Assembly (NCBI GenBank): GCA_016180375.1
Contig: JACPBJ010000064.1
Location: 1-33,901, forward strand
Source: Nitrososphaerota archaeon
GTDB lineage: Archaea > Thermoproteota > Nitrososphaeria > Nitrososphaerales > UBA57
Reading direction: 5' to 3'
Length of the DNA stretch: 33,901 nt
Numbering within the stretch: position 1 is the first letter of the stretch; each line of letters opens with the position of its first letter. Positions 23,266-31,356 of the stretch are shown here, in pieces. The notes beneath the pieces were generated by a model, which searched no databases, was not told the origin of the DNA, and was given only the letters and a program-made list of their open reading frames with translations. A program made the translations under genes and the position numbers.

Positions 23266-24525
23266 TTGAAGAAACTGGTTTACATACTGCTCGATGGAGT
23301 CGGCGACAGACCCGACCCGACTCTAAACTACGTTACCCCTCTGCAAGCAGCAAGAACACCTGCACTTGATAAATTGGCAAGAAATGGGAAGAGCGGGTTA
23401 GTCTACACTGTCAGAAAGGGCATTGCGCCAGAGTCTGATATTGGCGTATTTTGCATGCTGGGTTATGATTTTACAAAGAGTTACATGGGAAGAGGCGTAG
23501 TAGAATCGATTGGAGCAGGGCTGAAGTTTGAGGATGGCCACCTTGCGCTTAGAGGGAACTTTGCGACTCTAGGAAAGAAGAATAAGATAATTGACCGGAG
23601 AGCAGGCAGAAATCTTAGCGCCGAAGAAGCGAAAGAGCTGAGCCAAGCGATTTTGGATAAAGTCCAGCTTTCGAACAATGCAATGATACAATTCACTTCA
23701 ACAGTTGGGCACAGATGCGTTCTTGTTATTTCGGTAAATGGCAAGAAAGTTTCTGCAAACATTACGAATACAGACCCCGCTTACGAACGAGTTCACGGGA
23801 TAGGGGCTGCAGTTAGCGGAGATGTCAAATTCGCTCTTTCGAAATGCGCAGCACTTGACAGGAAGCCTAGCAGCAAGCTAGCAGCTGAGTTAGTAAACGA
23901 ATTCACCGGGAAATCATGCAAGGTTCTTGCTGAACATCCGGTCAACGCAAGGAGAGAGAAAGAGGGAAGGAAACCTGCCAATGTTGTGTTGCTTAGGGAT
24001 GCAGGGGACTCTCTCCTTCAGCCCGAGAGCATGGAGCAGAAGTATGGCCTGAAGTTCGCCTGCCTTCTTGACATGCCTGTGGAGAAAGGTATAGCTAGAC
24101 TGACCAAGATGGACGAATTCTCTGGTGGCTCAACTACCGATTACGAATACAAGGCAAAGACGACCCGAAACCTCCTGAAGGATTATGATGCTGTGTACGT
24201 TCACATTAAGACTACGGACGAGCCGGGACACGATGGCGATGCCAAGCTGAAAACGAAAGCAATAGAGGAAATTGATAGCAAGTTTCTCTCTCCCCTGATT
24301 AATAGTGTCGACCTTGACAAGGTCGCTTTCATAATTTCCGCAGATCATGCAACTCCATGCATAATGAAGGGGCACAGCGACGACCCTGTACCTGTTCTTG
24401 TGTCTTCCAAAGGAATCAAGAGCGACGGAGCGTGTCGGTACACAGAGAAGGAAGCAAAGAATGGCAGTCTTGGCACCATGAAGGGAGTTGATGTTTTGAA
24501 GACCGCCCTCCGTATTATTTCCTGA
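23266..24525 (+). CDS. apgM: 2,3-bisphosphoglycerate-independent phosphoglycerate mutase, archaeal type
   Basis: The enzyme interconverts 3- and 2-phosphoglycerate in glycolysis and gluconeogenesis. It belongs to the alkaline-phosphatase superfamily: LLDGVGDRP holds the metal Asp10, APESDIGVF holds the nucleophile Ser57, and DEPGHDGD and SADHATP carry the remaining metal ligands. The length of 419 residues is normal. The TTG start must be used because the conserved MKKLVYILLDG begins there. It is convergent with, and overlaps by 11 bases, the cyclic 2,3-diphosphoglycerate synthetase-like gene. Confidence 0.95.
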   Translation: MKKLVYILLDGVGDRPDPTLNYVTPLQAARTPALDKLARNGKSGLVYTVRKGIAPESDIGVFCMLGYDFTKSYMGRGVVESIGAGLKFEDGHLALRGNFATLGKKNKIIDRRAGRNLSAEEAKELSQAILDKVQLSNNAMIQFTSTVGHRCVLVISVNGKKVSANITNTDPAYERVHGIGAAVSGDVKFALSKCAALDRKPSSKLAAELVNEFTGKSCKVLAEHPVNARREKEGRKPANVVLLRDAGDSLLQPESMEQKYGLKFACLLDMPVEKGIARLTKMDEFSGGSTTDYEYKAKTTRNLLKDYDAVYVHIKTTDEPGHDGDAKLKTKAIEEIDSKFLSPLINSVDLDKVAFIISADHATPCIMKGHSDDPVPVLVSSKGIKSDGACRYTEKEAKNGSLGTMKGVDVLKTALRIIS

Positions 24526-25840
24526 TTTCTCCAATCTTTTCTTTTACGAAGTCAACAAATTTTGGATGCTCCTCATCGACTATCTCAAAACGCACTCTGT
24601 AAACTGGCTTTGTGATTTTGATCAGTCTCCTCAGATCTGCTGGTGTTCCCAGCACTATAGCGTCGCATTCAACATTCTGGATTGAGTATTCAAGATCTTT
24701 TATCTGACCTTCGCTGTATCCCAAAGCTGGAAGAAGAGGCCCTATGTGCTTGTACTTCTGGAAGGTTTCGGCTATCGTCCCCACAGCGTATTTTCTCGGA
24801 TCGACTAGAGATGCCCCTGCATTTCTTGCCGCCGATGCGCCGACACCCTCCGGAAGCCCTCCATGAGTTATGGTAGGACCATCTTCGACTACTAGCACTC
24901 TTTTGTTACGGAGAGATTCTCTAGCATCGAGTTTGGGCTCCGATCTTGCCCTGAATATTGGTGCAGAGGAATTTAGAGCTTTGCAAGTTTCTATGGCGTT
25001 CCTGATCTGTTCTTTTGAGGCAACATTGCACTTGTTGACCACTATTGCGTCTGCCATTCTGATGTTAATTTCTCCGGGATAGAACATTGTCCCATGACCT
25101 GCCCTCAGAGGGTCTACAACAGCAATTGTCAGCGAAGGTCTGTAAAAAGAATAGTCATTATTCCCTCCATCCCAGATTATGATTTCCCCTTCTCTCTCAG
25201 CAGTTGTCAGAATTTGCTGATAATCAACACCTGCAAGCACTGCATCCCCCCTGTCAAGATGCTGCTCGTATTCCTCTCTCTCCTCTATGGTCGCTCTGTA
25301 TTTTTTGAGGTCTGCATGGGTGCGGAATATTTGGACTGCTTGCGAGAGATCGCCGTATGGCATTGGATGCCTAACAATTGCATACTTGATTCCCATTTCT
25401 TTTGCAATATCAACAACCTTTCTGGAGACGCTGCTCTTCCCCGCACCACTCCTTGATGCAACTACTGCGATGACAGGCTTATTCGAAGCTATCATAGTAT
25501 CTTCGGGTCCAAGAAGATGGAATGATGCTCCTTCTGCGATTGCTATTGACGCTAACTTCATCAGCTCGTTATAGGAAACATCGCTATAGGAGAAGAATAC
25601 ATCATTGACGGCATGCTTCTTTATCAGCTCTGGAATCTCCTTCTCGCTGAAGACGGGAATCCCTTCTGGATACAGAGGACCGGATAGCGATGCCGGGTAT
25701 CTCCTCTCTTCAATGAATGGAATTTGTGCCGCTGTGAATGCAACAACCCTGTAGTTGGGGTTATTTTTGAAAAAGACGTTAAAATTATGGAAGTCTCTTC
25801 CGGCAGCACCAACAATTATCGCATTCCTGACCTTAGCCAA
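24515..25840 (-). CDS. Cyclic 2,3-diphosphoglycerate synthetase-like P-loop protein
   Basis: The protein belongs to the family of archaeal cyclic 2,3-diphosphoglycerate synthetases and related GTPase-like proteins. It has an N-terminal Rossmann-like domain (AIIVGAAGRDFHNFN), a P-loop ASRSGAGKSS near residue 130, a WDGGNNDYSF motif near 235, VVNKCN near 270 and VEDGPTITHGGLPEGVG near 320. The true enzyme makes the compatible solute cyclic 2,3-DPG. Homologues also occur in organisms not known to make it, so the function is uncertain. Proximity to apgM, which shares phosphoglycerate chemistry, is suggestive. The start is TTG, with a TAATAT promoter box near 25871. Confidence 0.75.
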   Translation of the reverse strand: MAKVRNAIIVGAAGRDFHNFNVFFKNNPNYRVVAFTAAQIPFIEERRYPASLSGPLYPEGIPVFSEKEIPELIKKHAVNDVFFSYSDVSYNELMKLASIAIAEGASFHLLGPEDTMIASNKPVIAVVASRSGAGKSSVSRKVVDIAKEMGIKYAIVRHPMPYGDLSQAVQIFRTHADLKKYRATIEEREEYEQHLDRGDAVLAGVDYQQILTTAEREGEIIIWDGGNNDYSFYRPSLTIAVVDPLRAGHGTMFYPGEINIRMADAIVVNKCNVASKEQIRNAIETCKALNSSAPIFRARSEPKLDARESLRNKRVLVVEDGPTITHGGLPEGVGASAARNAGASLVDPRKYAVGTIAETFQKYKHIGPLLPALGYSEGQIKDLEYSIQNVECDAIVLGTPADLRRLIKITKPVYRVRFEIVDEEHPKFVDFVKEKIGEIRK

Positions 25841-25937
25841 ACTTTGCCTAGATGCCTTCTCCTTGGGAGCTAATATGCCTTGAACTGCAGAGTCAATATC
25901 AGAAGGCTTTTACTAATGTTCTTGGTATTAGGAATGT

Positions 25938-26483
25938 TTGTCCCAACTCAAAACCTTGGAACTAGGCACGGAAGCCCCCGAATTTAATGATCTGCTGGGC
26001 GTGGATGGAAAAAAGTATTCTCTAAAAGACTTTGACAAGCCGATTCTTGCCGTAATTTTCAGCTGCAATCATTGCCCGTATGTTCAAGCTTATGAGGAGA
26101 GAATGATTTCGATAGCCAGAGATTATGCGCCGAAGGGTGTACAAATCGTAGCGATAAACTCCAACGATGCAAAGACTTACCCCGAGGATGATTACAAGTA
26201 CATGGTTGAGAGAGCCAAAAACAAAGGCTTCAATTTTCCATATCTTAGAGACGAGGAGCAGAGCGTCGCCACCGCATATGGAGCCGTATGTACCCCTCAC
26301 GTCTTTGTATTTGACAAAGAAAGGAAGCTCAGGTATCAGGGAAGAATTGATGACAACAGGGACGCAAAGTCAGTTAGCTCGCATGATCTGAGAAATGCGC
26401 TTGACGACCTCTTGACAGGGAGAGAAGTCAGAGTGCCTCGCACTAGACCATTTGGCTGCAGCATAAAGTGGTTCAGGATGTAA
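25938..26483 (+). CDS. Thioredoxin-fold (AhpC/TSA-like) protein
   Basis: The 181-residue protein has the peroxiredoxin/TlpA-like fold: GTEAPEFNDLLGVDGK at the start, a CNHCP redox motif near residue 45, a long helical part and the cis-Pro region AVCTPHVFVFD. There is no signal peptide or membrane anchor, so it is probably cytoplasmic. The CxxC motif suggests thiol oxidoreductase rather than one-Cys peroxidase activity; the partner is unknown. The start is TTG. An ATG four bases earlier is out of frame. Confidence 0.82.
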   Translation: MSQLKTLELGTEAPEFNDLLGVDGKKYSLKDFDKPILAVIFSCNHCPYVQAYEERMISIARDYAPKGVQIVAINSNDAKTYPEDDYKYMVERAKNKGFNFPYLRDEEQSVATAYGAVCTPHVFVFDKERKLRYQGRIDDNRDAKSVSSHDLRNALDDLLTGREVRVPRTRPFGCSIKWFRM

Positions 26484-26645
26484 GTCATGCAACAGAGTAT
26501 GAATTAAAGATGTTAAGGATTCTACTTACAAAGAAAGGCTAGTCGGTCTCTGGACAAAAGCCGATTCCATTACATATTTCGATAACTTCTCAGTAGAGGG
26601 ACAGTAGGTCAAACATTTTATCCTAGCAATTAAGAGCGTAGTAGG

Positions 26646-26879
26646 ATGCCAAAGGCTTACGTGCTGATAAATACAGATCCAGAGGTCGAAGAGGAGTTCA
26701 TAAATACGCTGAAGAATACAGAAGGGGTCACCGAAGCAAGCTCGGTATACGGAATTTACGACTTTGTAGCAAAGGTTGAAGCTTCGTCAATGGAAAAGGT
26801 CAAGGAAATAATAACTTGGAAGATACGGCGTTTGAAGAACGTAAGGGCTACGATTACGCTTGTAAGTGTTGAAGATTAG
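26646..26879 (+). CDS. Stand-alone Lrp/AsnC ligand-binding (RAM) domain protein
   Basis: The 77-residue protein consists only of the RAM domain (MPKAYVLINTDPEVEEEF, then VTEASSVYGIYDFVAKVEA), with no DNA-binding helix-turn-helix. Such proteins form oligomers that bind amino acids or other effectors and may modulate full-length Lrp proteins. It starts with ATG. Its stop overlaps the stop of rpoK on the opposite strand by four bases. Confidence 0.85.
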   Translation: MPKAYVLINTDPEVEEEFINTLKNTEGVTEASSVYGIYDFVAKVEASSMEKVKEIITWKIRRLKNVRATITLVSVED

Positions 26880-27229
26880 CCAAGAAGCATTTTGATGGCT
26901 ATGTTTTGATGCCTCCCGTCTGGGAGCAGTCTCCTTATCGAAATTGGCAACGCGCCGCTCTCCAGCTCCATCGACGCTATCGTGATTGGATCTCTAACAG
27001 TATTCGGCAGAGGTACGAAGGGAGGAGCTCCATAGGACAGCTGAAGGGCGCGGGTTCCGATGATTCTTGCCTTTTCGAACCTAGTGAGCTTTGGAGGGCC
27101 TACTTGTACTGCCGTTCCCTTTATTTCATCCCTAGTAACAGTAACAAGCTTCCTTTTGACTCTAGGCTCTGGCGGCGGTTTAACTTTCTTCTTTCTTGGA
27201 GCTGCGCGCTTCTTGGTCTTTGTAATCAT
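26876..27229 (-). CDS. rpoK: DNA-directed RNA polymerase subunit K (Rpo6)
   Basis: This is the omega/Rpb6 homologue that helps assemble the polymerase core. The conserved block is LTRFEKARIIGTRALQLSYG, followed by APPFVP, then DPITIASMELESGALPISIRR. The protein has 117 residues, longer than many archaeal RpoK proteins. The extra 45 N-terminal residues are Lys/Arg/Pro-rich (MITKTKKRAAPRKKKVKPPP) and probably disordered, as in eukaryotic Rpb6 tails. The ATG is at 27229. Putative ncRNA copy D lies upstream in the same direction and could be its leader. Confidence 0.93.
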   Translation of the reverse strand: MITKTKKRAAPRKKKVKPPPEPRVKRKLVTVTRDEIKGTAVQVGPPKLTRFEKARIIGTRALQLSYGAPPFVPLPNTVRDPITIASMELESGALPISIRRLLPDGRHQNIAIKMLLG

Positions 27230-27295
27230 GATAGAGCATATCCTCTAGAAGAGGAGCGAGGCTATTTTGCTTGAATAATAAGTATTATGCCTTTT

Positions 27296-27349
27296 CGCAC
27301 GTATGCACACGCTTGACCCTAGTATAAGGGGGATAGCACGCCCCTGCGC
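27296..27349 (-). ncRNA. Putative small structured RNA or rpoK leader, family copy D
   Basis: On the minus strand, GCGCA (27349-27345) can pair with TGTGC (27309-27305). Inside, AGGGG (27345-27341) can pair with CCCCT (27331-27327), or CCCT (27330-27327) can pair with AGGG (27320-27317); these compete for the same C-run. The core CAGGGGCGTGC matches copy C exactly. Transcription from the TATA box at 27377-27371 would start near 27350 and, if continued, would reach rpoK after about 120 bases. A TCCTC/GAGGA hairpin at 27240-27254 lies just before rpoK. Confidence 0.45.
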
Positions 27350-27369
27350 AAAACTAGTCCGGGGGATGC

Positions 27370-27378
27370 AATATAAAG
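27370..27378. promoter_or_regulatory. Shared TATA box between ncRNA copy D and cyclophilin-like gene
   Basis: On the minus strand CTTTATAT is 24 bases from the CAGGGGC core of copy D. On the plus strand the same bases read ATATAAAG, about 24 bases before the ATG at 27402, the spacing of a leaderless mRNA. One near-symmetric box may therefore serve both directions. Confidence 0.5.
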
Positions 27379-27401
27379 AAAGCAACTAAAAACTTAACAG
27401 A

Positions 27402-27806
27402 ATGCATTTTTTGGTGCTTGTGTTGTCATCAGTTTCTAAGATAGGGTTAAGGGCAGTTTTTGCCGGCAAGGGAGAGGCGAAGATCAACATCTATAGGCAT
27501 CTATCTCCTGTTACGGTTAGCAGCATGCAGCGAATGAATGTCTTGGCAGGCAGGATTACAAGGTTTCAGGACACTTTCATCTACGCTCCGCTCGGTGTAG
27601 GGGTCGGTGTTGAGAAAGCGAAGAAGCAGTTCAAGAGAGGAGAGGTTGCGTTCATGTCATCTACTGGCGCTGTATGTTTCTTCCTCAAGGACGCGAATGT
27701 TGGCGTAGGGATGAACCCTCTTGGTGAAGTCGTTTCCGGAATGGAGATAATTGATAAGTGCGGCGCTGGCGATACAGTTCAATTAATAGAAGAGAAAAGC
27801 ATTTGA
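27402..27806 (+). CDS. Cyclophilin-like fold protein
   Basis: The protein matches the archaeal cyclophilin-like family (PF04126 type): GEAKINIYRHLSPVTVSS, RITRFQDTFIYAPL, GEVAFMSSTGAVCFFL and MNPLGEV. These beta-barrel proteins share the cyclophilin fold but not the prolyl isomerase active site; their role is unknown. The ATG at 27402 fits the TATA box. The hydrophobic first ten residues are unusual for this soluble family, so a start slightly downstream is possible. Confidence 0.72.
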   Translation: MHFLVLVLSSVSKIGLRAVFAGKGEAKINIYRHLSPVTVSSMQRMNVLAGRITRFQDTFIYAPLGVGVGVEKAKKQFKRGEVAFMSSTGAVCFFLKDANVGVGMNPLGEVVSGMEIIDKCGAGDTVQLIEEKSI

Positions 27807-27828
27807 TTAGCTCGATGGTATCCTAGAC

Positions 27829-28035
27829 ATGGACGCGCAGAGTAAGATCAGAATTATTGATACTCTTTCCTTTGTAGTTGCGATAATAGCATTCGTTGGC
27901 ATCGGCTACATACTGTTTACAGACAATTTTCAGTTCTTCTTTAACTGGAAACTCATTGTGTGGGTCGGCATAATTTCAGCCATCAGTTTCATTTTAGTTA
28001 GAAAGAGACAGAACATCTTCGCAGAAACGCTCTAG
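27829..28035 (+). CDS. Small two-helix membrane protein
   Basis: The 68-residue protein has two hydrophobic helices (about residues 11-30 and 42-57) and a basic C-terminal end (VRKRQN). It is not recognised. It follows the cyclophilin-like gene by 22 bases in the same direction and meets the SPOUT methyltransferase gene end-to-end with a four-base overlap. Confidence 0.6.
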   Translation: MDAQSKIRIIDTLSFVVAIIAFVGIGYILFTDNFQFFFNWKLIVWVGIISAISFILVRKRQNIFAETL

Positions 28036-28877
28036 GTTCTTGCAAGGTTAAGGATTGCCAGAGTCGCAACTATAGCCTCTTCAGTCCTAACTGTTTCGAC
28101 TGCCTGCTTCGGGATAGTGTTCAGAATTACCGAATTTGGAGGGGGGCTGAAGCGTTCGTGTTCCAAGATTTCAGGAAGCCCGTGCTTTGGAGAACCGAAG
28201 ACAACCAATGTGTTTTGTGCTCCCCCAATTCTATATGTTAGCGTGTTCCACCGCTCTTGAATGTTGTCGCCCTTTCTAGAGGTAAGAATTGCGAAAGCAG
28301 GCTTAAGACTGTTAAAGAGCTCACGGAGGCTCGAGTAAGCCTTGACCGAATAGCCCCAATAACTCCCAATGCTACTTCTGTCGATGATGCTCGCCGACAA
28401 GCCATTTCCTACGGATTCTATGCGCACTGTAACTCTTTGATTAGATGTTGCATCCCCCGATAAAGCAACATAATTCCTCAGCCCAACATCTGCGAAAAGT
28501 TTCCCGTCTTTTCTTATAACGATTCCATCTCGAATATCTCCAACCCTTACCTTGGATTCATCTGCAGCTACAAGATGGCTTGGTATGCGTAAGGGAGGCA
28601 AAAGCCCTGCAAACCGCAAATCTTCTGAGATTGGGTAAACTCTCTTGCGCAGGTATTGAGGAAGTTCTAGATACTCCAGTATTAGCTTGAGAAATTTTGT
28701 TTCATCTTTGGACTTGCCTGCAACCCCATATACGCAAATCTTAGCAACAGCAAAGATCGCCGCAGCTCTCGCTATCATGCCTATCTTCTCGGTCTTTTCT
28801 CTAAGAGTGGAACAATCCTCTAGCACGATGGATGGTATTGCAAACCAGAAATCTGGGCACACTACTTGAGTGGTCAA
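28032..28877 (-). CDS. SPOUT-class RNA methyltransferase (DUF171 family)
   Basis: The 281-residue protein belongs to the archaeal/eukaryotic putative RNA methyltransferase family related to human C9orf114. Features are an N-terminal IAIPS-type strand with DCSTLREKTEKIGMIARAAAIF, an inserted OB-like domain (VRVGDIRDGIVIRKDGKLFADVG) and the C-terminal knot with LVVFGSPKHGLPEIL, NTIPKQAVETVRTEEAI. It should methylate rRNA or tRNA; the exact site is unknown. The start is TTG. Confidence 0.85.
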   Translation of the reverse strand: MTTQVVCPDFWFAIPSIVLEDCSTLREKTEKIGMIARAAAIFAVAKICVYGVAGKSKDETKFLKLILEYLELPQYLRKRVYPISEDLRFAGLLPPLRIPSHLVAADESKVRVGDIRDGIVIRKDGKLFADVGLRNYVALSGDATSNQRVTVRIESVGNGLSASIIDRSSIGSYWGYSVKAYSSLRELFNSLKPAFAILTSRKGDNIQERWNTLTYRIGGAQNTLVVFGSPKHGLPEILEHERFSPPPNSVILNTIPKQAVETVRTEEAIVATLAILNLART

Positions 28878-28945
28878 ATCAAAGCGGAAATAACTTTAGC
28901 TGTTGCGAAAATGGTTATCTATCTCTATTGCATTGAATTTCCTGA

Positions 28946-29308
28946 ATGGAAGCAGACAAAGATCTAGAGATCATCACTGCCAAGAAGATGCGGGAACTCA
29001 GAAAGAAGATTGCACAAGCGGCAGAGCCAAAGCAGAATACACCTAGAGACGTTCTTGTTTCAAGGTTGGTTGATAGGGGAGTCGAAGTTTTGGAGGCAGG
29101 CGAGAGAGCTTATCCAAAGGAGATGAAGATGATAGTCGAAAAGCTTGCTGAGCTCGTACAAAAAGGTGTAATCACCTATTACATTTCCGGTGGCGAATTA
29201 CTTTCATTAATGCGAACGTTGGGGCTTCATGTTTCTGTTCCTACCAGAATTGCCATTTCTGATCATGGCAAATTAATTTCTCTTGCAGACAAGCTAAAGG
29301 AAAAGTAG
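28946..29308 (+). CDS. PDCD5/TFAR19-like nucleic-acid-binding protein
   Basis: The 120-residue helical protein has an N-terminal basic helix (EIITAKKMRELRKKIAQAA) and a three-helix core (LVSRLVDRGVEVLEAGERAYPKEM, then VEKLAELVQKGVITYYISGGELLSLM), arranged as in archaeal PDCD5-type DNA-binding proteins. The C-terminus PTRIAISDHGK is distinctive. The family match is by overall pattern and less certain than for the neighbours. It ends one base before the convergent gltB3-like stop. Confidence 0.55.
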   Translation: MEADKDLEIITAKKMRELRKKIAQAAEPKQNTPRDVLVSRLVDRGVEVLEAGERAYPKEMKMIVEKLAELVQKGVITYYISGGELLSLMRTLGLHVSVPTRIAISDHGKLISLADKLKEK

Positions 29309-30643
29309 CTACTCCTCTGCCTTTGGAGGAGGCGCGTTTGGTGCGGCTGCCTTTGCCTTGGGCGTTATCGTGGTGAATTTTGATGCAAGAACCTTCTGCA
29401 GCATCTCTTCGGAGAGCTTGAATTCGTCAAAGAATTCCTTAAGCTTTGGCTCGAGTATTTGTTTATCATCGTTCGTAAGTTCTCCATATCGCACATTCAA
29501 TTGCATCGTATACTTGCCCTCATAGAACCTCTTCACCCTTGGTATGATTTCTGCAGGAAGCTCTGTTCGCAGGTAATCGAGCGAGATTTCATCCTTCGCT
29601 TGCATGCGCTTGAACGTCTCCATATCCAACTTGCCTTCAACTGTAAGAAATTCAAGATAGTTTAGCACATCAGTCTTTGGAGGAGCAAGGCCGATGGAAT
29701 CCTGCCTGACCCTTCCGCGAATGTACATCTTCCCTCCCAGCATGCCTGTAGCAACAAAACTTCCTACGAGCTGGCCGTTGTAGTCTTTGTCCAGAGCGTC
29801 AAGACCTAGAACTAGAGCTATCCCTCCTGCCATATACTCGCCAAAGTAATCATCTGCTCTCCCCCCAATGATAGCCCATGGTTTTGAATCCCTGTATTCC
29901 CTCATTTGTATGACGGCTCTGTTTCCCACGTTACCCCTCACGAAGATGTGACCGCCCTGAAGCGCCTGTCCAAGAACATCTCGACCATCGCCGTGTATGA
30001 TAATCTTGCCAGAATACATGGCATCACCTATGTCGTCCTCACCATTCCCATAGACGATTATTTCTCCTCCTTTGTTGAAATTGCCCAGACAGTTGCCAGG
30101 TGTGCCGTATAACGTAAGCCTTCCACCAACAGGCAGATTGACTCCCATGTATCTCTGCCCGCTCACATTTGCTACGTGAACTTCCTTCTCTCCAGACTTG
30201 AAGCGTTCCAGAATTATCTGGTTTAATTCGTGATAATCAATTCCTGTGGCATCAATAAGCTCGGGAACTGCTGGCCTTTCTTGTGTGATAGAAATTAGAC
30301 TCGTATCGGTCTCTGGGAAGAAGTAATCCCTGTCACTTCTACCAGTTTCAATGATGCCCCTCTTCATAGAAGCGAGTACGAACCTTCCCGGCTCTGGCGT
30401 CCATACTCTAGCCTCAGGAGAAATCCTCCTGATCTGGCACTCCTCGCTTGCCATGTAGATGCGCTCTTTATCCTCTCCAATCACAATTGGTCTGAACTTT
30501 GACCTGTCGATCAAGCCCAGCATGTAAGCATCTTCACCATCGGTATAGCCAGCAATGACTGTGAAGGGACCATCAAGTTGCGCCCCCTTGTATCCTAGTA
30601 TGAGTTTTCTTATCGTTCTGGCAAATGTCTTATCCCCGGCCAT
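29309..30643 (-). CDS. Glutamate synthase GXGXG-domain subunit with C-terminal glutaminase remnant
   Basis: The protein combines the end of a class II glutamine amidotransferase domain (about residues 20-115: GAQLDGPFTVIAGYTDG, LIDRSKFRPIVIGED, ASEECQIRRI) with the glutamate-synthase GXGXG beta-helix domain (about 160-330: GRLTLYGTPGNCLGNF, GGEIIVYGNGEDDIGDAMYSG). The last 50 residues are Lys/Ala/Pro-rich. Glutamate synthase makes glutamate from glutamine and 2-oxoglutarate. The frame stays open upstream of the ATG (YEHSVE precedes the Met). This suggests the gene was once fused to the preceding glutaminase gene, which ends out of frame three bases upstream. Confidence 0.88.
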   Translation of the reverse strand: MAGDKTFARTIRKLILGYKGAQLDGPFTVIAGYTDGEDAYMLGLIDRSKFRPIVIGEDKERIYMASEECQIRRISPEARVWTPEPGRFVLASMKRGIIETGRSDRDYFFPETDTSLISITQERPAVPELIDATGIDYHELNQIILERFKSGEKEVHVANVSGQRYMGVNLPVGGRLTLYGTPGNCLGNFNKGGEIIVYGNGEDDIGDAMYSGKIIIHGDGRDVLGQALQGGHIFVRGNVGNRAVIQMREYRDSKPWAIIGGRADDYFGEYMAGGIALVLGLDALDKDYNGQLVGSFVATGMLGGKMYIRGRVRQDSIGLAPPKTDVLNYLEFLTVEGKLDMETFKRMQAKDEISLDYLRTELPAEIIPRVKRFYEGKYTMQLNVRYGELTNDDKQILEPKLKEFFDEFKLSEEMLQKVLASKFTTITPKAKAAAPNAPPPKAEE

Positions 30644-30645
30644 CT

Positions 30646-31356
30646 CTACGCTGTGCTCGTAGTTCCTACAAGGCTGCCTACTCCCCGAGATTTCAGGAAC
30701 TGGATGTTCGCGCCAAATGAACTGATGTCTCCATTGTGAACTATCGCAGTGTCAAAAGAGGCAAATGGATGCGACCAAATTGGAAACGCGCCTGGAGAAT
30801 TGGTAGGCTGCCTAGTATGGGCAATCCACATATCGCCAAAGGTTTCTTTGTCAAGCAGACCGCATTCTTTTGCAACATCCATCGGATACCCTACATCTTT
30901 GTAGACCTGAACATATTTGCCGAAGGAGTATATCCTGCCCCGAATTACTCCATCAGAGAGAATCTCAGCATTGACGGTATTTACAGCCTGTGAGAGAACT
31001 CTTTCTGATGCGATTGCAACTTTGGCCTTCCATACCCCAAATCTCTTGGGGCTGAAGTTGGGCTCATTCTCGGAGTCTATGGAGACGCCTCTAAAACTCT
31101 CTAGCCTCTTCTTCAGCTGCTTTACGGTTTCTTGACCATCTGCAAATGCCTTGATCGTGTAAAGCTCTCCACTCTTTTCATCGGTATGGAAGTTTGCGAA
31201 TCCTGCTCCGAAAGCACTACCCCTGAATCTGACGCAGTCAATTGCCTTCACAGCGACGCTACTCGGAATTTGTTGAGCCCCATGCTTCCTTAGAACTCCG
31301 AATACTCCGCAGTCATCCTTCATGTGAGGATCTGTGTCAGGGAAAAGCGTGAACAT
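30646..31356 (-). CDS. Glutamate synthase glutaminase (GATase II) domain, apparently truncated
   Basis: The N-terminal nucleophile domain releases ammonia from glutamine. The catalytic Cys16 is preceded by a 15-residue leader and followed by GVFGVLRKHG. RQPTNSPGAFPIWSHPF and the oxyanion motif HNGDISSFGANI follow near the end. The protein stops at SLVGTTSTA after 236 residues, where the family continues with an SLVGTDSEV-type stretch and about 80 more residues before the GPF-type strand. The rest of the domain resumes in a different frame in the next gene. Its ATG overlaps the stop of the FMN subunit gene. It is either a split enzyme or a gene broken by a deletion. Confidence 0.85.
   Translation of the reverse strand: MFTLFPDTDPHMKDDCGVFGVLRKHGAQQIPSSVAVKAIDCVRFRGSAFGAGFANFHTDEKSGELYTIKAFADGQETVKQLKKRLESFRGVSIDSENEPNFSPKRFGVWKAKVAIASERVLSQAVNTVNAEILSDGVIRGRIYSFGKYVQVYKDVGYPMDVAKECGLLDKETFGDMWIAHTRQPTNSPGAFPIWSHPFASFDTAIVHNGDISSFGANIQFLKSRGVGSLVGTTSTA

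Noticed and set aside
26484..26645. A TCGG/CCGA stem between the thioredoxin-fold and RAM genes as another RNA-family copy
   Set aside because: It has no TATA box at the right distance and no CAGGGGC-like core; the weak stem is likely chance.
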